From Chitinophagaceae bacterium UBA1930 (GTDB taxonomy: Bacteria; Bacteroidota; Bacteroidia; Chitinophagales; Chitinophagaceae): a DNA stretch of 64,000 nt. The translations under genes were made by a program, and so were the position numbers. This document shows, piece after piece, positions 16,730 through 25,685 of the stretch. Where the stretch lies: positions 62,001 through 126,000 of the forward strand of contig DDFK01000001.1 in NCBI GenBank assembly GCA_002337145.1, in the 5' to 3' direction. Under the pieces are notes generated by a model. The model worked only from the letters and a program-made list of their open reading frames with translations. It did not search any database and was not told the origin of the DNA. The stretch's first letter is position 1. Each line of letters starts with the position of its first letter.

Positions 16730-17421
16730 CTACTCCCACCCCACTTCATCCTGCCTCTCCCGCTGCTTCATGTAGCGGTAGGTCAAAGCAAGGACATGAC
16801 CTTCGAAAAGGTAACTGTCGTTATGCACCAGCCCCCTGTTGCGGGCAGGTATTACCAGTTCATCGCTGATGCGGATAAAGTCCTCCATCGGCAGCTTGTC
16901 CAGCATGCCTTCCACTGTTTCCTTGACCAGGTACTTGCTCTTGGCCGTGTGCAGCATCACATAGCAACTGTTGGGTTTGTTCTCCACCAGTTGCACCTCA
17001 CTGAACGCAACCATATGGTAACGCCGTTCATGCTTCACAAAAAGCACGTCCCAGTCAAATGCCGCCAACTGCCCGCTCCGCATACGGGAAAAGATAGCAT
17101 GTATATCCTTCCCTTCAAAGGGTTCCTGCAGCAGGTCCACGGCCCTGTTGTTTCCATCTGCCCAGTACTTGCTGTTACTGTTCGTGAGCAGCACCACCTG
17201 CGGCCTCTTCTTGAGTGCATACACCGCCGTGAAGAGCCTATGTTCCCAGAGCCCGATCCTGATGAACACGATATCGATCCCCTCTTTAGGAGGCAGGCAT
17301 TGATCTGGTAGGGATGCACCGTGTTCAGCACTTCCTGCACGGAAGGCTGCGTCTCCAGCAGCAGTTTCAGCTGCTGCCCCTTTTTGTAGTCGTCATCGAT
17401 GATCAAGCATGTGTATGGCAT
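16730..17421 (-). pseudogene. LytTR response regulator, frameshifted and lacking its Asp
   Basis: The gene starts at the ATG at 17421 with MPYTCLIIDDDYKKGQQLKL, a receiver-domain opening with the acidic pair. Reading leaves this frame near 17285-17290 (CTCCTAAAGAGGGG on the minus strand). It resumes one base back with EGIDIVFIRIGLWEHRLF, then continues through the receiver into a LytTR DNA-binding domain (VKHERRYHMVAFSEVQLVEN and LDKLPMEDFIRISDELVIP) to the stop at 16730. Besides the frameshift, the strand DIVFIRI has R where the phospho-accepting aspartate normally sits. So either this is a decayed regulator or sequencing hides an intact phosphorylation-independent one. No histidine kinase is in the window. 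Confidence 0.75.
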
Positions 17422-17452
17422 CTTGTCCCCCGTTGTTTTTTACAAGTGCCCA

Positions 17453-17520
17453 CCGTGGAAACGGCAGGCCGCACATCTAGTAAATCATTGTTATGAAATC
17501 CCCGTATCGACATACTGGGG
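17453..17520. repeat. Palindromic repeat element, copy B
   Basis: The element opens with a CCG/CGG hairpin (CCGTGGAAACGG, 17453-17464) followed by CAGGCCG. It ends with CCCCGTAT-CGAC-ATAC-TGGGG (17501-17520), a stem carrying the GTAT/ATAC core. It is about 70 bases long and lines up with copy C; the arms vary in a way that keeps pairing. Confidence 0.65.
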
Positions 17521-17578
17521 CCATGCTGCTTTGAAGAAAAATATATTACCATCATTCATGCTTCTTTGAACAGGGCCC

Positions 17579-17649
17579 GCTGTGGAAACAGCAGGCCGAT
17601 ATGAGAAAAAATCTACTGTTTTGAGGTCCCGGTATGGACATACGCGGGC
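17579..17649. repeat. Palindromic repeat element, copy C
   Basis: It opens with GCTGTGGAAACAGC (17579-17592), a 5-bp stem, followed by CAGGCCG. It ends with CCCG-GTAT-GGAC-ATAC-GCGGG. Compared with copy B, both halves have compensating changes that preserve the hairpins. It starts 126 bases after copy B in the same orientation. Confidence 0.65.
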
Positions 17650-17721
17650 TCCGTTGACTTTTGAATAAATCCCCTTCTTTCATATAACTAAAACAGGTCA
17701 ATCTTGTCTGCTGTTTTTTAT

Positions 17722-19608
17722 TTATTTGATCCCGCACTCCAGCCAGTCCCTGTACCTCACCGCATCAGGCGTATAACCGACAGGCCAGTTCATCAGCTTC
17801 CCGTTCTCACCAATGATCGCATACAAGGGCTGCGTCACCTGTTTGAAATTCCTGCTTTCCATGAGTGCATACAGGTCACCTGTTGTCCTCACTTCCTTGC
17901 CATCGTACACGAACTGCTCACTTGCTGGCAAGGGCTTCCTGTCATCCACATACAAGGAAACGAGTATGAATTTTTGCTTGATCAGTCCAGCCACCTCTGG
18001 CCTGGTCCATACCTGTTCCTCCATCTTCCTGCAGTTCACGCAGGCCCATCCCGTGAAGTCGATCAGTATGGGTTTGTGCTGCTGCTTCGAGAGTGCAACA
18101 GCTTTGCTGTAATCATTGATGACATCAGGTTCGAAACCCTTGTTCTTTACATTGTCCTTTCCATAAATGCTGTAACTTAATGGTGGCGGGAAACCGCTCA
18201 ACAGTTGCAGGTTCGCATATCTTGTTTGAGTTAATCCATGTGTCAGATATAGTGCAAATAGCAATACAAAAGCTCCAGCTATCATCCTTCCCTTACCAAT
18301 AGTTTCCTTGTATTTGCCAAGCTTTAAAACTCCCAATAGATAGAGTGCCAACAGCGATGCAATCAGTATCCACAGCCCGATAAAGGTTTCCCTTTTCAGT
18401 ATCCCCCAATGCTTCACGAGATCTGCATTGCTGAGGAATTTCAGTGCCAGCCCAAGCTCCACAAACGCCAATGTCTTCTTCACAGTACCCAACCATCCTC
18501 CGCTCCTCGGCAATCTGTTCATCCAGTGCGGAAAGAGTGCAAATAGCGCAAAGGGTAAAGCCAAAGCAAAACCGAAACCGCCCATGCCCGCAGTTAGTTG
18601 CCAGGCACCCTTGTCGGATGAGATGGAACCCACCAGCAGCGAACCCAGTATCGGCCCCGTGCAACTGAACGATACGATGGCAAGTGTCAAAGCCATAAAG
18701 AAGATACCGCCAACATGCAGCCCCGCTTTGGTGTCTGCCCTGTTGGCGATGGAGGATGGCAATGTCAGTTCAAAGAGCCCGAAGAACGAAAGGGCGAATG
18801 CAATGAAGACAGCAAAGAAGATAAGGTTAACAACGGCACTCGTGGAAATCGAATTGAACACCTGTGGGTCAATGTTCCCGATTAGATGAAAGGGTACACT
18901 GGCCAAAATATAGATAAGGAAAATAAACAACCCGTATAGTACCGCATGTCGTGTCCCTTTGATCTCGTCCTTGTTCGTGAAGAACGAAACCGTTACCGGT
19001 ACCATGGGGAACACACATGGTGTGATCAGTGCAATCAGCCCACCAATGATCCCTAGTAAGAAGGTCCCCATGATTCCTTTATCCCCTGCAGCAGCTTTAC
19101 CGCAATCAGTAACAGGATGGTCAGCATCAAGACCGGTAAGCACCACCCGGCTGCTCCCGTAAGTCTCCCCTTCTTGATGCAGTACAATAGTGCTGCTATG
19201 GTCTATGGGAAGGAATTCCTGACCGTTGCCTGCAAAGCCTGTAACAGTGATATTGAAGGAGGTAATTTTTGCATGCAGTTTTATCCTTTGGGAAAACATA
19301 ACTGCCCCTTCAAATGCCGACACCGCTGTGTTGAAAATTTCGTCCTTAATAAGCGAAGGCTGTTTGTCGGTCTCTACCTTCCCATCACCAACAATGCTTT
19401 CATTGTTCCAATTAAATGCAACCCCTTCCACTTCATTCGCCGCATTGGCACCATAGACATACCATCCCTTTGATGGTACAGCAATAGCCTGCACCAGGTA
19501 ATGCAGGCTGTCGATTTCCTGCACCGCAACCTTCCACTGCACAGGTTCTTGGGCAATGGCAACTTGAACGCAGATGCAAGCAATCAGTATGTACAACAGT
19601 TTCTTCAA
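17722..19608 (-). CDS. dsbD: DsbD-type thiol:disulfide transporter
   Basis: A 628-residue protein with a signal peptide (1-19), a periplasmic N-domain (about 20-165), a CcdA-like membrane domain with ITPCVFPMVP (195-204) and SCTGP (315-319), and a C-terminal thioredoxin domain with WACVNC (521-526). It carries electrons from cytoplasmic thioredoxin across the inner membrane to periplasmic thiol partners. The N-domain lacks the usual cysteine pair, which is replaced by GFAGNGQEFLP. A separate gene upstream encodes an N-domain that retains the cysteines. The start is a TTG at 19608, because no ATG precedes the signal peptide. It lies 10 bases after an 83-residue gene. Confidence 0.95.
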   Translation of the reverse strand: MKKLLYILIACICVQVAIAQEPVQWKVAVQEIDSLHYLVQAIAVPSKGWYVYGANAANEVEGVAFNWNNESIVGDGKVETDKQPSLIKDEIFNTAVSAFEGAVMFSQRIKLHAKITSFNITVTGFAGNGQEFLPIDHSSTIVLHQEGETYGSSRVVLTGLDADHPVTDCGKAAAGDKGIMGTFLLGIIGGLIALITPCVFPMVPVTVSFFTNKDEIKGTRHAVLYGLFIFLIYILASVPFHLIGNIDPQVFNSISTSAVVNLIFFAVFIAFALSFFGLFELTLPSSIANRADTKAGLHVGGIFFMALTLAIVSFSCTGPILGSLLVGSISSDKGAWQLTAGMGGFGFALALPFALFALFPHWMNRLPRSGGWLGTVKKTLAFVELGLALKFLSNADLVKHWGILKRETFIGLWILIASLLALYLLGVLKLGKYKETIGKGRMIAGAFVLLFALYLTHGLTQTRYANLQLLSGFPPPLSYSIYGKDNVKNKGFEPDVINDYSKAVALSKQQHKPILIDFTGWACVNCRKMEEQVWTRPEVAGLIKQKFILVSLYVDDRKPLPASEQFVYDGKEVRTTGDLYALMESRNFKQVTQPLYAIIGENGKLMNWPVGYTPDAVRYRDWLECGIK

Positions 19609-19618
19609 ATGCTTTTAT

Positions 19619-19870
19619 TTATAGTATCCTTACTTCAAATACACCTTCAAGTTCTCTCAACCAATCAGCAACAGTCTCAATGTTTACCTCACCCGTTTCC
19701 ATCCAGATCCTGATGGTGGCTTTCTGTTTATCGTTCTTCGACCACAGCACCATAAAGCTCTGGATACTACCACCCTGCCGCATGACAATCGATATGGCAT
19801 CGCCCAATACCCTGGCCACTGCCCTGACATCCATTGCGATAGATTGTATAGCCATAAGTGCCGTGTTCAT
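19619..19870 (-). CDS. Small hypothetical protein upstream of dsbD
   Basis: An 83-residue protein from the ATG at 19870 (an in-frame ATG at 19882-19880 is also possible). The second half, with QSFMVLWSKNDKQKATIRIW followed by DWLRELEGVFEVRIL, alternates strands and helices in the manner of an ACT-like regulatory fold; that is only an impression. It ends 10 bases before the TTG start of dsbD and may be translationally coupled to it. No secretion signal is visible. Confidence 0.55.
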   Translation of the reverse strand: MNTALMAIQSIAMDVRAVARVLGDAISIVMRQGGSIQSFMVLWSKNDKQKATIRIWMETGEVNIETVADWLRELEGVFEVRIL

Positions 19871-19907
19871 GGTTAGAGCATACACACTTGACCCAACCGC
19901 ACAGAGC

Positions 19908-20012
19908 CTACCTGTACCTCGTTTCCCACTGCTGGCATGCCATCAGCACCAGTTCCACTGCCACGATAAAGGGCAGGCTCAGCAGGTATGTCCTATGTTC
20001 ATACAGGTACAT
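19908..20012 (-). CDS. Possible 34-residue membrane peptide
   Basis: A short frame from the ATG at 20012 encodes MYLYEHRTYLLSLPFIVAVE, then a hydrophobic stretch ending in a polar tail (QQWETRYR). One transmembrane helix could span residues 10-25. It lies between the stand-alone DsbD N-domain gene and the 83-residue gene, in line with the operon. Coding potential is suggested only by the hydrophobic design; it may be chance. Confidence 0.25.
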   Translation of the reverse strand: MYLYEHRTYLLSLPFIVAVELVLMACQQWETRYR

Positions 20013-20138
20013 GGTATGATTTTGAAAAAGGGGGCTGTCAGCACTCCCCTATAACCAACATTGAATGATGGGAAAACAGCATTTGTAAGAACTTCAAAAA
20101 CGGGATGCTGGTTAGCTGCACATCCCTCCTCCTCACGT

Positions 20139-20156
20139 CACCGTTTCCCAACGGTG
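20139..20156. terminator. GC-rich hairpin after the DsbD N-domain gene
   Basis: CACCGTT/AACGGTG is a perfect 7-bp stem with a TCCC loop, 17 bases beyond the stop of the gene at 20173-20628. A second stem GGGATG/CATCCC lies at 20102-20126. No T run follows, so it may attenuate or protect the transcript rather than end it. Confidence 0.4.
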
Positions 20157-20172
20157 GTCATGAAGAAAACAT

Positions 20173-20628
20173 CTATTCAATCTTCACATTGAACTTCACG
20201 GTCGCAGGTGGCAGGCATTTTTCTTCAGCACATACCTGGTAAGTAATGCTGCCCTGCAGGTTGGTTTTCACACCTGCCTGTTTTAATTCCACTAACTGCA
20301 CAAACTCCACTATTCCACCATATTGGTATTGGCTAACGCCAATCGTTTCATTCTTATAGGTTTCCTTTTTACCTATTTCCTTAGGCTTTCCTGTTGCTAT
20401 TGCAATCAATGGATTTTTCTTGAGAACAATGCTGGTAGGCAATGCTATGGCACTCTTTGGCTGTGTCTGGCTGTAAATATGCCACCCCTCTTCCATCTTC
20501 GCCACAATATGCAGTTCATACTTTTTCCCTTCCAGCTTCTTCACACTATAGGTAAAATGGACCTTGTCCTGAGCCAATGCCAATGTTGCTAAGAATAAAA
20601 ACACAACAACCAGTATATTCCTTTTCAT
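20173..20628 (-). CDS. Stand-alone DsbD N-terminal redox domain
   Basis: A 151-residue secreted protein with a signal peptide (MKRNILVVVFLFLATLALAQ). The rest is an immunoglobulin-like DsbD alpha domain ending ITYQVCAEEKCLPPATVKF, with cysteines C133 and C138. In DsbD this pair receives electrons from the membrane domain and passes them to periplasmic partners. The full-length DsbD nearby has lost these cysteines, so this protein may supply the missing step in trans. It follows a T9SS-sorted protein gene with a 2-base gap, and is part of the long envelope operon. Confidence 0.85.
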   Translation of the reverse strand: MKRNILVVVFLFLATLALAQDKVHFTYSVKKLEGKKYELHIVAKMEEGWHIYSQTQPKSAIALPTSIVLKKNPLIAIATGKPKEIGKKETYKNETIGVSQYQYGGIVEFVQLVELKQAGVKTNLQGSITYQVCAEEKCLPPATVKFNVKIE

Positions 20629-20630
20629 CT

Positions 20631-21860
20631 TTATTGCTTTACTACTTTAAGGTATTGGGCACCACTCTTTGTTATCACCCTGAAACTGTACATGCCTTTT
20701 GCAAATCCTAGCAATGACACAGTAATATTAGCTGCTCCCATGCCAGCTACTTTCTTCACCAACATGCCTTTCATATCATAAATCTCAATTTTGTCTATCG
20801 CCTCCTTTGATGAGATGGTTACCAGATTACTTGTTGGGTTAGGGTAAACCTTTGTCTTTATTGTTTCTGCTATACTGGCAGTATTAAGTTGCTCCAATTT
20901 GGGACCTGCAGGTCTCATGCAGCCTGTATAGCTGCTGTTAAGTGCATCAGTCACATAGTACATGTAAACATGTTTATAGAATTGGTGCACTCCAAAACCT
21001 TCCAAGCCCTTTGCCAAGGTGTAGATGCCTTCCGTACATACAGTGGAGCAACCAGTGATATTCAAATCACAGGTATTGCTGGAAAAGTTATTAAAGTAAA
21101 ACGGGGAAGAGCTGGCTTCTGTCTGCCAATCATATACACCATTGGTCAAATTCTTTTGTGAAATGCTTACTGGAAAATGAGTAGAGCAAGTGGCTGTTGC
21201 CACAGTCGACGGCCAGTCTGTAGGTGAATCGCAACCGTATGCTACTACGTCTGGAATAAAAGTTGTCCCACAAGTTGTACCATTCTCATCCACAGTATAT
21301 AATCCAAAGTGCATATTACCATTGAAAGCAACTTGGCCCAATCCTGTAAAACTGTAAGTAACAGATGGGTTTATGGAATCCCATAAAAAGTATCCATCTC
21401 TGTACCATAAAAAACCATAGTCTTGGCAGGAAGTAAAAGTTAGATGTTGTGTAGATTCAAATTGATAATGATATTCAATGTCACCTTTTACTGTATCCTG
21501 TGTATGATGACCATCATTCACAAAAAAAACTGGGCTTGAAGTCGATACCCTTACAAAGGTCATGTCTTGTGCAGTGGTACATCCTCCATTACCATCAGTT
21601 ACAGTGAGGGTATATACTGTACTAGTGGATGGACTTGCAGTGGGATTAGCAATATTGGAATTACTCAACCCTGTGCTGGGAGACCAGGAATAATTCAAAC
21701 TAGGGTTGGGTGAACTAGGTCCTAGAGTAATGCCAGTATAGCCCGGAGGGTCTGGCTCACAAACAACCCTAGTAAATCCACCTGCATTTGCAGGGCATGG
21801 TGATTGGGAATAAACATGGCACAATCCAAAGAACATAAAAAACAGTAGTGATCTTTTCAT
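20631..21860 (-). CDS. T9SS-sorted secreted protein
   Basis: A 409-residue protein with a signal peptide. An Ig/PKD-like segment follows (YSWSPSTGLSNSNIANPTAS, then a YTLTVTD strand, about 55-95), then a cysteine-containing middle region. The C-terminal type A sorting domain runs from about 340 to 409 (KVYPNPTSNLVTISS, IYDMKGMLVKK, KGMYSFRVI). The sorting domain sends the protein through the type IX secretion system to the cell surface or medium. The middle domain has no recognised function. It sits between a glycerophosphodiesterase gene and the stand-alone DsbD domain. Confidence 0.9.
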   Translation of the reverse strand: MKRSLLFFMFFGLCHVYSQSPCPANAGGFTRVVCEPDPPGYTGITLGPSSPNPSLNYSWSPSTGLSNSNIANPTASPSTSTVYTLTVTDGNGGCTTAQDMTFVRVSTSSPVFFVNDGHHTQDTVKGDIEYHYQFESTQHLTFTSCQDYGFLWYRDGYFLWDSINPSVTYSFTGLGQVAFNGNMHFGLYTVDENGTTCGTTFIPDVVAYGCDSPTDWPSTVATATCSTHFPVSISQKNLTNGVYDWQTEASSSPFYFNNFSSNTCDLNITGCSTVCTEGIYTLAKGLEGFGVHQFYKHVYMYYVTDALNSSYTGCMRPAGPKLEQLNTASIAETIKTKVYPNPTSNLVTISSKEAIDKIEIYDMKGMLVKKVAGMGAANITVSLLGFAKGMYSFRVITKSGAQYLKVVKQ

Positions 21861-22010
21861 ATGTTGGTGTTTTTATTGAATCAACAATCTTTTTCTTAAA
21901 CCCATCTCAAAACTCAACCTCTACGCAACAACTCAAAACACTCTTACACATAGGGAGGCGTTGGCAAGGCAAAACATGCGGAGCAATTGGGTTTGCCTAG
22001 ACTTTTTTTG

Positions 22011-22042
22011 TTACTTTTTTGTGGCAATGACAAAAAAAGTAA
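22011..22042. terminator. A/T stem-loop with near-symmetric arms
   Basis: TTACTTTTTTGT (22011-22022) and ACAAAAAAAGTAA (22030-22042) pair around a 7-base loop, with T and A runs on both sides. Such symmetric A/T hairpins can end transcription in both directions. It lies just past the stop of the glycerophosphodiesterase gene. A further IR, AGGCAAA/TTTGCCT, lies at 21967-21998. Confidence 0.55.
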
Positions 22043-22066
22043 AGAACAACATAATCCCTTCTACAC

Positions 22067-22969
22067 TTATTTATGCAGCTTCTTTTCCCTTAACCACTTC
22101 AACAACTGCAACGGCCTATCCGTTTGTATAATCGTTGCTCCATGCTCAATCAACCATTCCCAACTATCCTTTATATTCCCTTCATCAATCGCCAAGTTAT
22201 CATCATGCCCACCGCATAACCTTGGCCACAAAGAGTTAATCCATAGCTTAGAACCTGCCTGCTTTATGGAAGCATTATCAGTCAACACTGAAGAACTATC
22301 CTTAGAGAAAACCAACTCAAACGCCACTGGCTTTAGTGCCTTTTGGTATTCATCTATTATTTGCCTGGCATTCGGACTATCCAAATCCACAATAGCCATG
22401 AAAGTGATACTATCAATTATAGTTGGGTATTTTGAACGGACTGCACTATATGGTTCCTCTGTCTTGAAAATTGCTTGCTTTAATGTGCCTGTTTTTTGAA
22501 GCACTTTGTAAGCTTCATTGTAAAAGGGAAAGCTATGGTCAAGGTTCACCAGTACTTTACCTTTAGCCAGCAGCATCACTTCTTCCAATGTAGGAATGGT
22601 GTGCTTGGTAGGTACTCTTAGCCCATCTCGTAAGTGGAATTGCTGAAGTTGTGCCAGTGTATAATCAGAAGGCTTACCCCTTCCATCAGTGGTTCTATCA
22701 ATAGTCTGGTCATGCATAATCACAAGCACACTATCCTTTGTCATTTTCAAATCCACTTCTATAACATCAACACCCATTTCCATGGCCAGCTTATAGGCCT
22801 GTAATGAGTTCTCTGGTGCATTACGCCAGTCGCCTCTATGTGCTGCTACCAGTATATGTTTGTCATTGGCATTATGCAAGCGTTTAAGCATTGCCTCTAC
22901 CTGTGACATTGAACTATATGCACAAAACTGGCAAACTAATAGAATTGAAAATCTCATATACTGCTTCAT
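22067..22969 (-). CDS. Glycerophosphodiester phosphodiesterase
   Basis: A 300-residue secreted enzyme with a signal peptide and a GDPD TIM barrel. It has AAHRGDWRNAPENS (H44, R45, E54), VIEVDLKMTKD (E71, D73) and VIMHDQTIDRTTDG (H86, D87), covering the metal-binding and catalytic histidine residues. It hydrolyses glycerophosphodiesters, the deacylation products of phospholipids, to glycerol-3-phosphate and an alcohol. It starts 4 bases after the stop of the DUF4369 gene. Its position in the sigma/FecR/Sus cluster suggests a role in scavenging. Confidence 0.93.
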   Translation of the reverse strand: MKQYMRFSILLVCQFCAYSSMSQVEAMLKRLHNANDKHILVAAHRGDWRNAPENSLQAYKLAMEMGVDVIEVDLKMTKDSVLVIMHDQTIDRTTDGRGKPSDYTLAQLQQFHLRDGLRVPTKHTIPTLEEVMLLAKGKVLVNLDHSFPFYNEAYKVLQKTGTLKQAIFKTEEPYSAVRSKYPTIIDSITFMAIVDLDSPNARQIIDEYQKALKPVAFELVFSKDSSSVLTDNASIKQAGSKLWINSLWPRLCGGHDDNLAIDEGNIKDSWEWLIEHGATIIQTDRPLQLLKWLREKKLHK

Positions 22970-22973
22970 AATA

Positions 22974-23702
22974 CTACTGTTGTTTCTTAGCCTCCCCTGC
23001 TGCTGCTTTCCATTTCTTCAACTTCTCAGCATACTTCAGTCCGTCCTCACTGTTCCTTATTTCATCAGTAAGCGAATTGTACAGTCTTTCTAAGTCATCT
23101 ATGTGTACTGGGTTATTCATTGTACCATTGCCAAGAAATCCTAGGGCTACAATGGCTAATGGGGAATTCGAGTTGGCCTTTATATAAATCTGTGGAACTT
23201 CAAAGCATTTTCTAATATTATTCTGTTGCTGCTGTTTGAGAAAAGTAGTATCATCCCTTTGTTCTTTCTTGGCTTTTCGGTATGCTGCACCTAGCAAGGC
23301 AGTTTTCAAATTGTATCTGTCAACTGGTCTCCTCAACTGCTCATCATAAACTGTGGTTAGTTCAGGCCCTTTCACTATTGCTTTGAATATTGAATCTACT
23401 TCCATGACTTCTACATCCACTTTACCAGGAAGTAAATACATCCATTTTGCTGAGTTATTGGAAACCATGCCCCCTTTGAATTTCACGAACATCAAATTGG
23501 CACTTACAGCCCTATCTAACTGTTTATTAAATGTGGCTACATTATCATTAATATCTGCGGAATCTGTATGTCCATCAATGCTCAAGTAAGCCTTCTTACT
23601 TATAGGCATTTCACCAACACGAACGATAATGGTACAGTTCGTTTGTGCGAATAGATTTACCACCACCAGTAATAGGCAGCCTATCAGGAATTGTTTCTTC
23701 AT
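22974..23702 (-). CDS. DUF4369 protein lacking the redoxin domain
   Basis: A 242-residue exported protein with a signal peptide. It has a beta-rich DUF4369-like domain (about 25-110, with LSIDGHTDSADINDNVATF and MYLLPGKVDVEV) and a helical tail rich in K, Q and E. In most relatives DUF4369 precedes an AhpC/TlpA-like thioredoxin domain. Here the protein ends before one, while a separate TlpA-like gene is four kilobases upstream in the same cluster. It is probably an envelope accessory protein; no catalytic residues are visible. Confidence 0.75.
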   Translation of the reverse strand: MKKQFLIGCLLLVVVNLFAQTNCTIIVRVGEMPISKKAYLSIDGHTDSADINDNVATFNKQLDRAVSANLMFVKFKGGMVSNNSAKWMYLLPGKVDVEVMEVDSIFKAIVKGPELTTVYDEQLRRPVDRYNLKTALLGAAYRKAKKEQRDDTTFLKQQQQNNIRKCFEVPQIYIKANSNSPLAIVALGFLGNGTMNNPVHIDDLERLYNSLTDEIRNSEDGLKYAEKLKKWKAAAGEAKKQQ

Positions 23703-23780
23703 TGATAATTTATTTATTGGAGTTCATAACCTTGTCATAGCGAAGAACAGCTTGCTCCAATTCTTGGAAAAGCAATCTCT

Positions 23781-25493
23781 TTACTTAACTAGCTTAATGG
23801 TTGAAACAGTTCCATTCACATCAGCCTTTAGCAAATAAACCCCTCGATCCAAAAATTGCAGGTTAGGAATCGAAATCGTATTGGATCCAGCAGCTAGGTT
23901 TAGTTCCAAGCTTCTTACAGCCCTTCCAGTACCATCCATAAGGTTCAGGTTTGCATGCCCAGCACTACTCATGTTTACTTTAACATTGACTGCATCTTCA
24001 AATGGGTTAGGGTAAGCACTTACCAATTCTATAGTATTATCATTCAGTTTCACTGCGACTATCTTAGAGAATGTAAACTTGCCATCTTTGTCCACCATTT
24101 TCAATCTATAGTAAATGACAGTATGGTTACTGGCTTTGTCTACTATATCCACATCAGTAAAACTGTAGTTATTGTTGCTACCTTTTGCTGTTATGGTGCC
24201 AGTCTTAACAAAATCAATTGTATTAAAGGAACGTTCAATATCAAATCGGCTGGTATTGACTTCTGTAATGCTTCTCCAACTAAGTTTAATATCATTCTTA
24301 AGCCTATTGGCTGTTATATCCCTAAGCAGTACAGGTACTGCTCCAGCTTGTGGCACAAGCGTTATCCCTTTGAAGGAATAGCTATTCACAGGAAAGGCAG
24401 TGGGGTTATTAACAAATAAATCCACAAGTACTGATGGTGTCCCTGTAAATGTATTTGATGTAGTTGTGTATCCAGTTGCATCTGTGAGAGTAACTATTTG
24501 CCCACCTCTGATTGAGGAAGAAGCATTCGACCCAGCTACTGTTACAAATAAAGTTACTACGCCATTAGAGATAGAGCCAGTAAGCCCAATGGCTGTATTG
24601 AAGCCCCCTGTTGTAATAATACCGTTTGATTTCCATGTACCACTGCTATTCAATGAGTACTTTTGCACCCCAGTATTCATGGCTGCATACAACACATCTG
24701 GTCCGTCTATAGAAGGGTTTTCATCAAAAAAAATAAATTGATAATAATTTCTTATGGCAGTCATGCCTGGTAAATTTGCAATACCTTGTCCACTAGTGAT
24801 TGGCAATTGATATCCTACGCTACCAATTAATGTATTTCCACTTGTTACTCCAAGTCCAGAACAATACAATTGGCCGTTAGCAATTTGCAATGATGCAAAA
24901 CCATTTGGAGTTGTAGTTGCCAGTTGTACTGAAGTAGTTGCACCAACACTTGTATAGCGTACTCCTCCAGTAGAAACACCTGTACTTCCGTCTGTCCCCC
25001 CAGCGTTTGAGCAAAGCCATATATCAGTGCCATTCGAGGTAATGGCAGTTGTTGGATAGCCACGTGAACTAAAATCAGTTAGTGAAGTAGCAATATTAAT
25101 AGACCCATCGTATTTAATCAGTGCTATTGTTCTAGGAACAGAAGAAGCATCAGAAGCAGAACTTACAACCGACCCTGCACTAGCATTGTACCCAGTCAAT
25201 GCCAGATACTGCTTGTCAGCGGATAGAGTCAAATAGCCCCAATAAAGATCTGGTCCAGTAACCAATGCATTGCTTGACCCATTTACAGAAGGAATTGATA
25301 TAGTTTGCACTTTTACACCTGAGGGGGTATATTCATCTAGAAAAACGGGGTACATCGTGCCACCAGTTGACATGGCTGCTCCCCCATTTCCCACACGACA
25401 AACTACTATATTACCTGCGGTAAAAGATTGAGCAATTACTTCAGATGAAACAAGTAAAATAAAAAGTGTTAAATACAAGTTTATTGCTTTCAT
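23781..25493 (-). CDS. T9SS-sorted secreted protein with propeller-like N-terminus
   Basis: A 570-residue protein. After a signal peptide, about 370 residues are rich in G, S, T and repeating beta strands (LYWGYLTLSADKQYLALTGY). This suggests a beta-propeller-type surface protein. Then follow an FN3-like or lectin-like segment (LSWRSITEVNTSRFDIERSF) and a C-terminal type A sorting domain (VSAYPNPFEDAVNVKV, RGVYLLKADVNG). It is exported by the type IX system. The ligand is unknown. It lies between the TlpA-like and DUF4369 genes. Confidence 0.9.
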   Translation of the reverse strand: MKAINLYLTLFILLVSSEVIAQSFTAGNIVVCRVGNGGAAMSTGGTMYPVFLDEYTPSGVKVQTISIPSVNGSSNALVTGPDLYWGYLTLSADKQYLALTGYNASAGSVVSSASDASSVPRTIALIKYDGSINIATSLTDFSSRGYPTTAITSNGTDIWLCSNAGGTDGSTGVSTGGVRYTSVGATTSVQLATTTPNGFASLQIANGQLYCSGLGVTSGNTLIGSVGYQLPITSGQGIANLPGMTAIRNYYQFIFFDENPSIDGPDVLYAAMNTGVQKYSLNSSGTWKSNGIITTGGFNTAIGLTGSISNGVVTLFVTVAGSNASSSIRGGQIVTLTDATGYTTTSNTFTGTPSVLVDLFVNNPTAFPVNSYSFKGITLVPQAGAVPVLLRDITANRLKNDIKLSWRSITEVNTSRFDIERSFNTIDFVKTGTITAKGSNNNYSFTDVDIVDKASNHTVIYYRLKMVDKDGKFTFSKIVAVKLNDNTIELVSAYPNPFEDAVNVKVNMSSAGHANLNLMDGTGRAVRSLELNLAAGSNTISIPNLQFLDRGVYLLKADVNGTVSTIKLVK

Positions 25494-25685
25494 ATCCTGT
25501 TGTTTTATTTTTATTGTTTAAGTTTAAGGCACAGCATCCGCAAGGCCTATTAATTTAGAGCCGACCAAATCAGTCCATTATAATGTTTTGAATAACTTAT
25601 GTACCCTATATAGAATACTGTTCATTCGTCTATTTTCTGCATTTACGCATTAAATAACACTCTATATATTTATGTAGTTAAATAC

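Noticed and set aside
16598..17311. Plus-strand 237-codon frame
   Set aside because: Opposite the LytTR regulator, whose minus-strand motifs explain the stretch; composition is rich in H, P and Q.
18428..18889. Plus-strand 153-codon frame
   Set aside because: Antisense to the membrane domain of DsbD.
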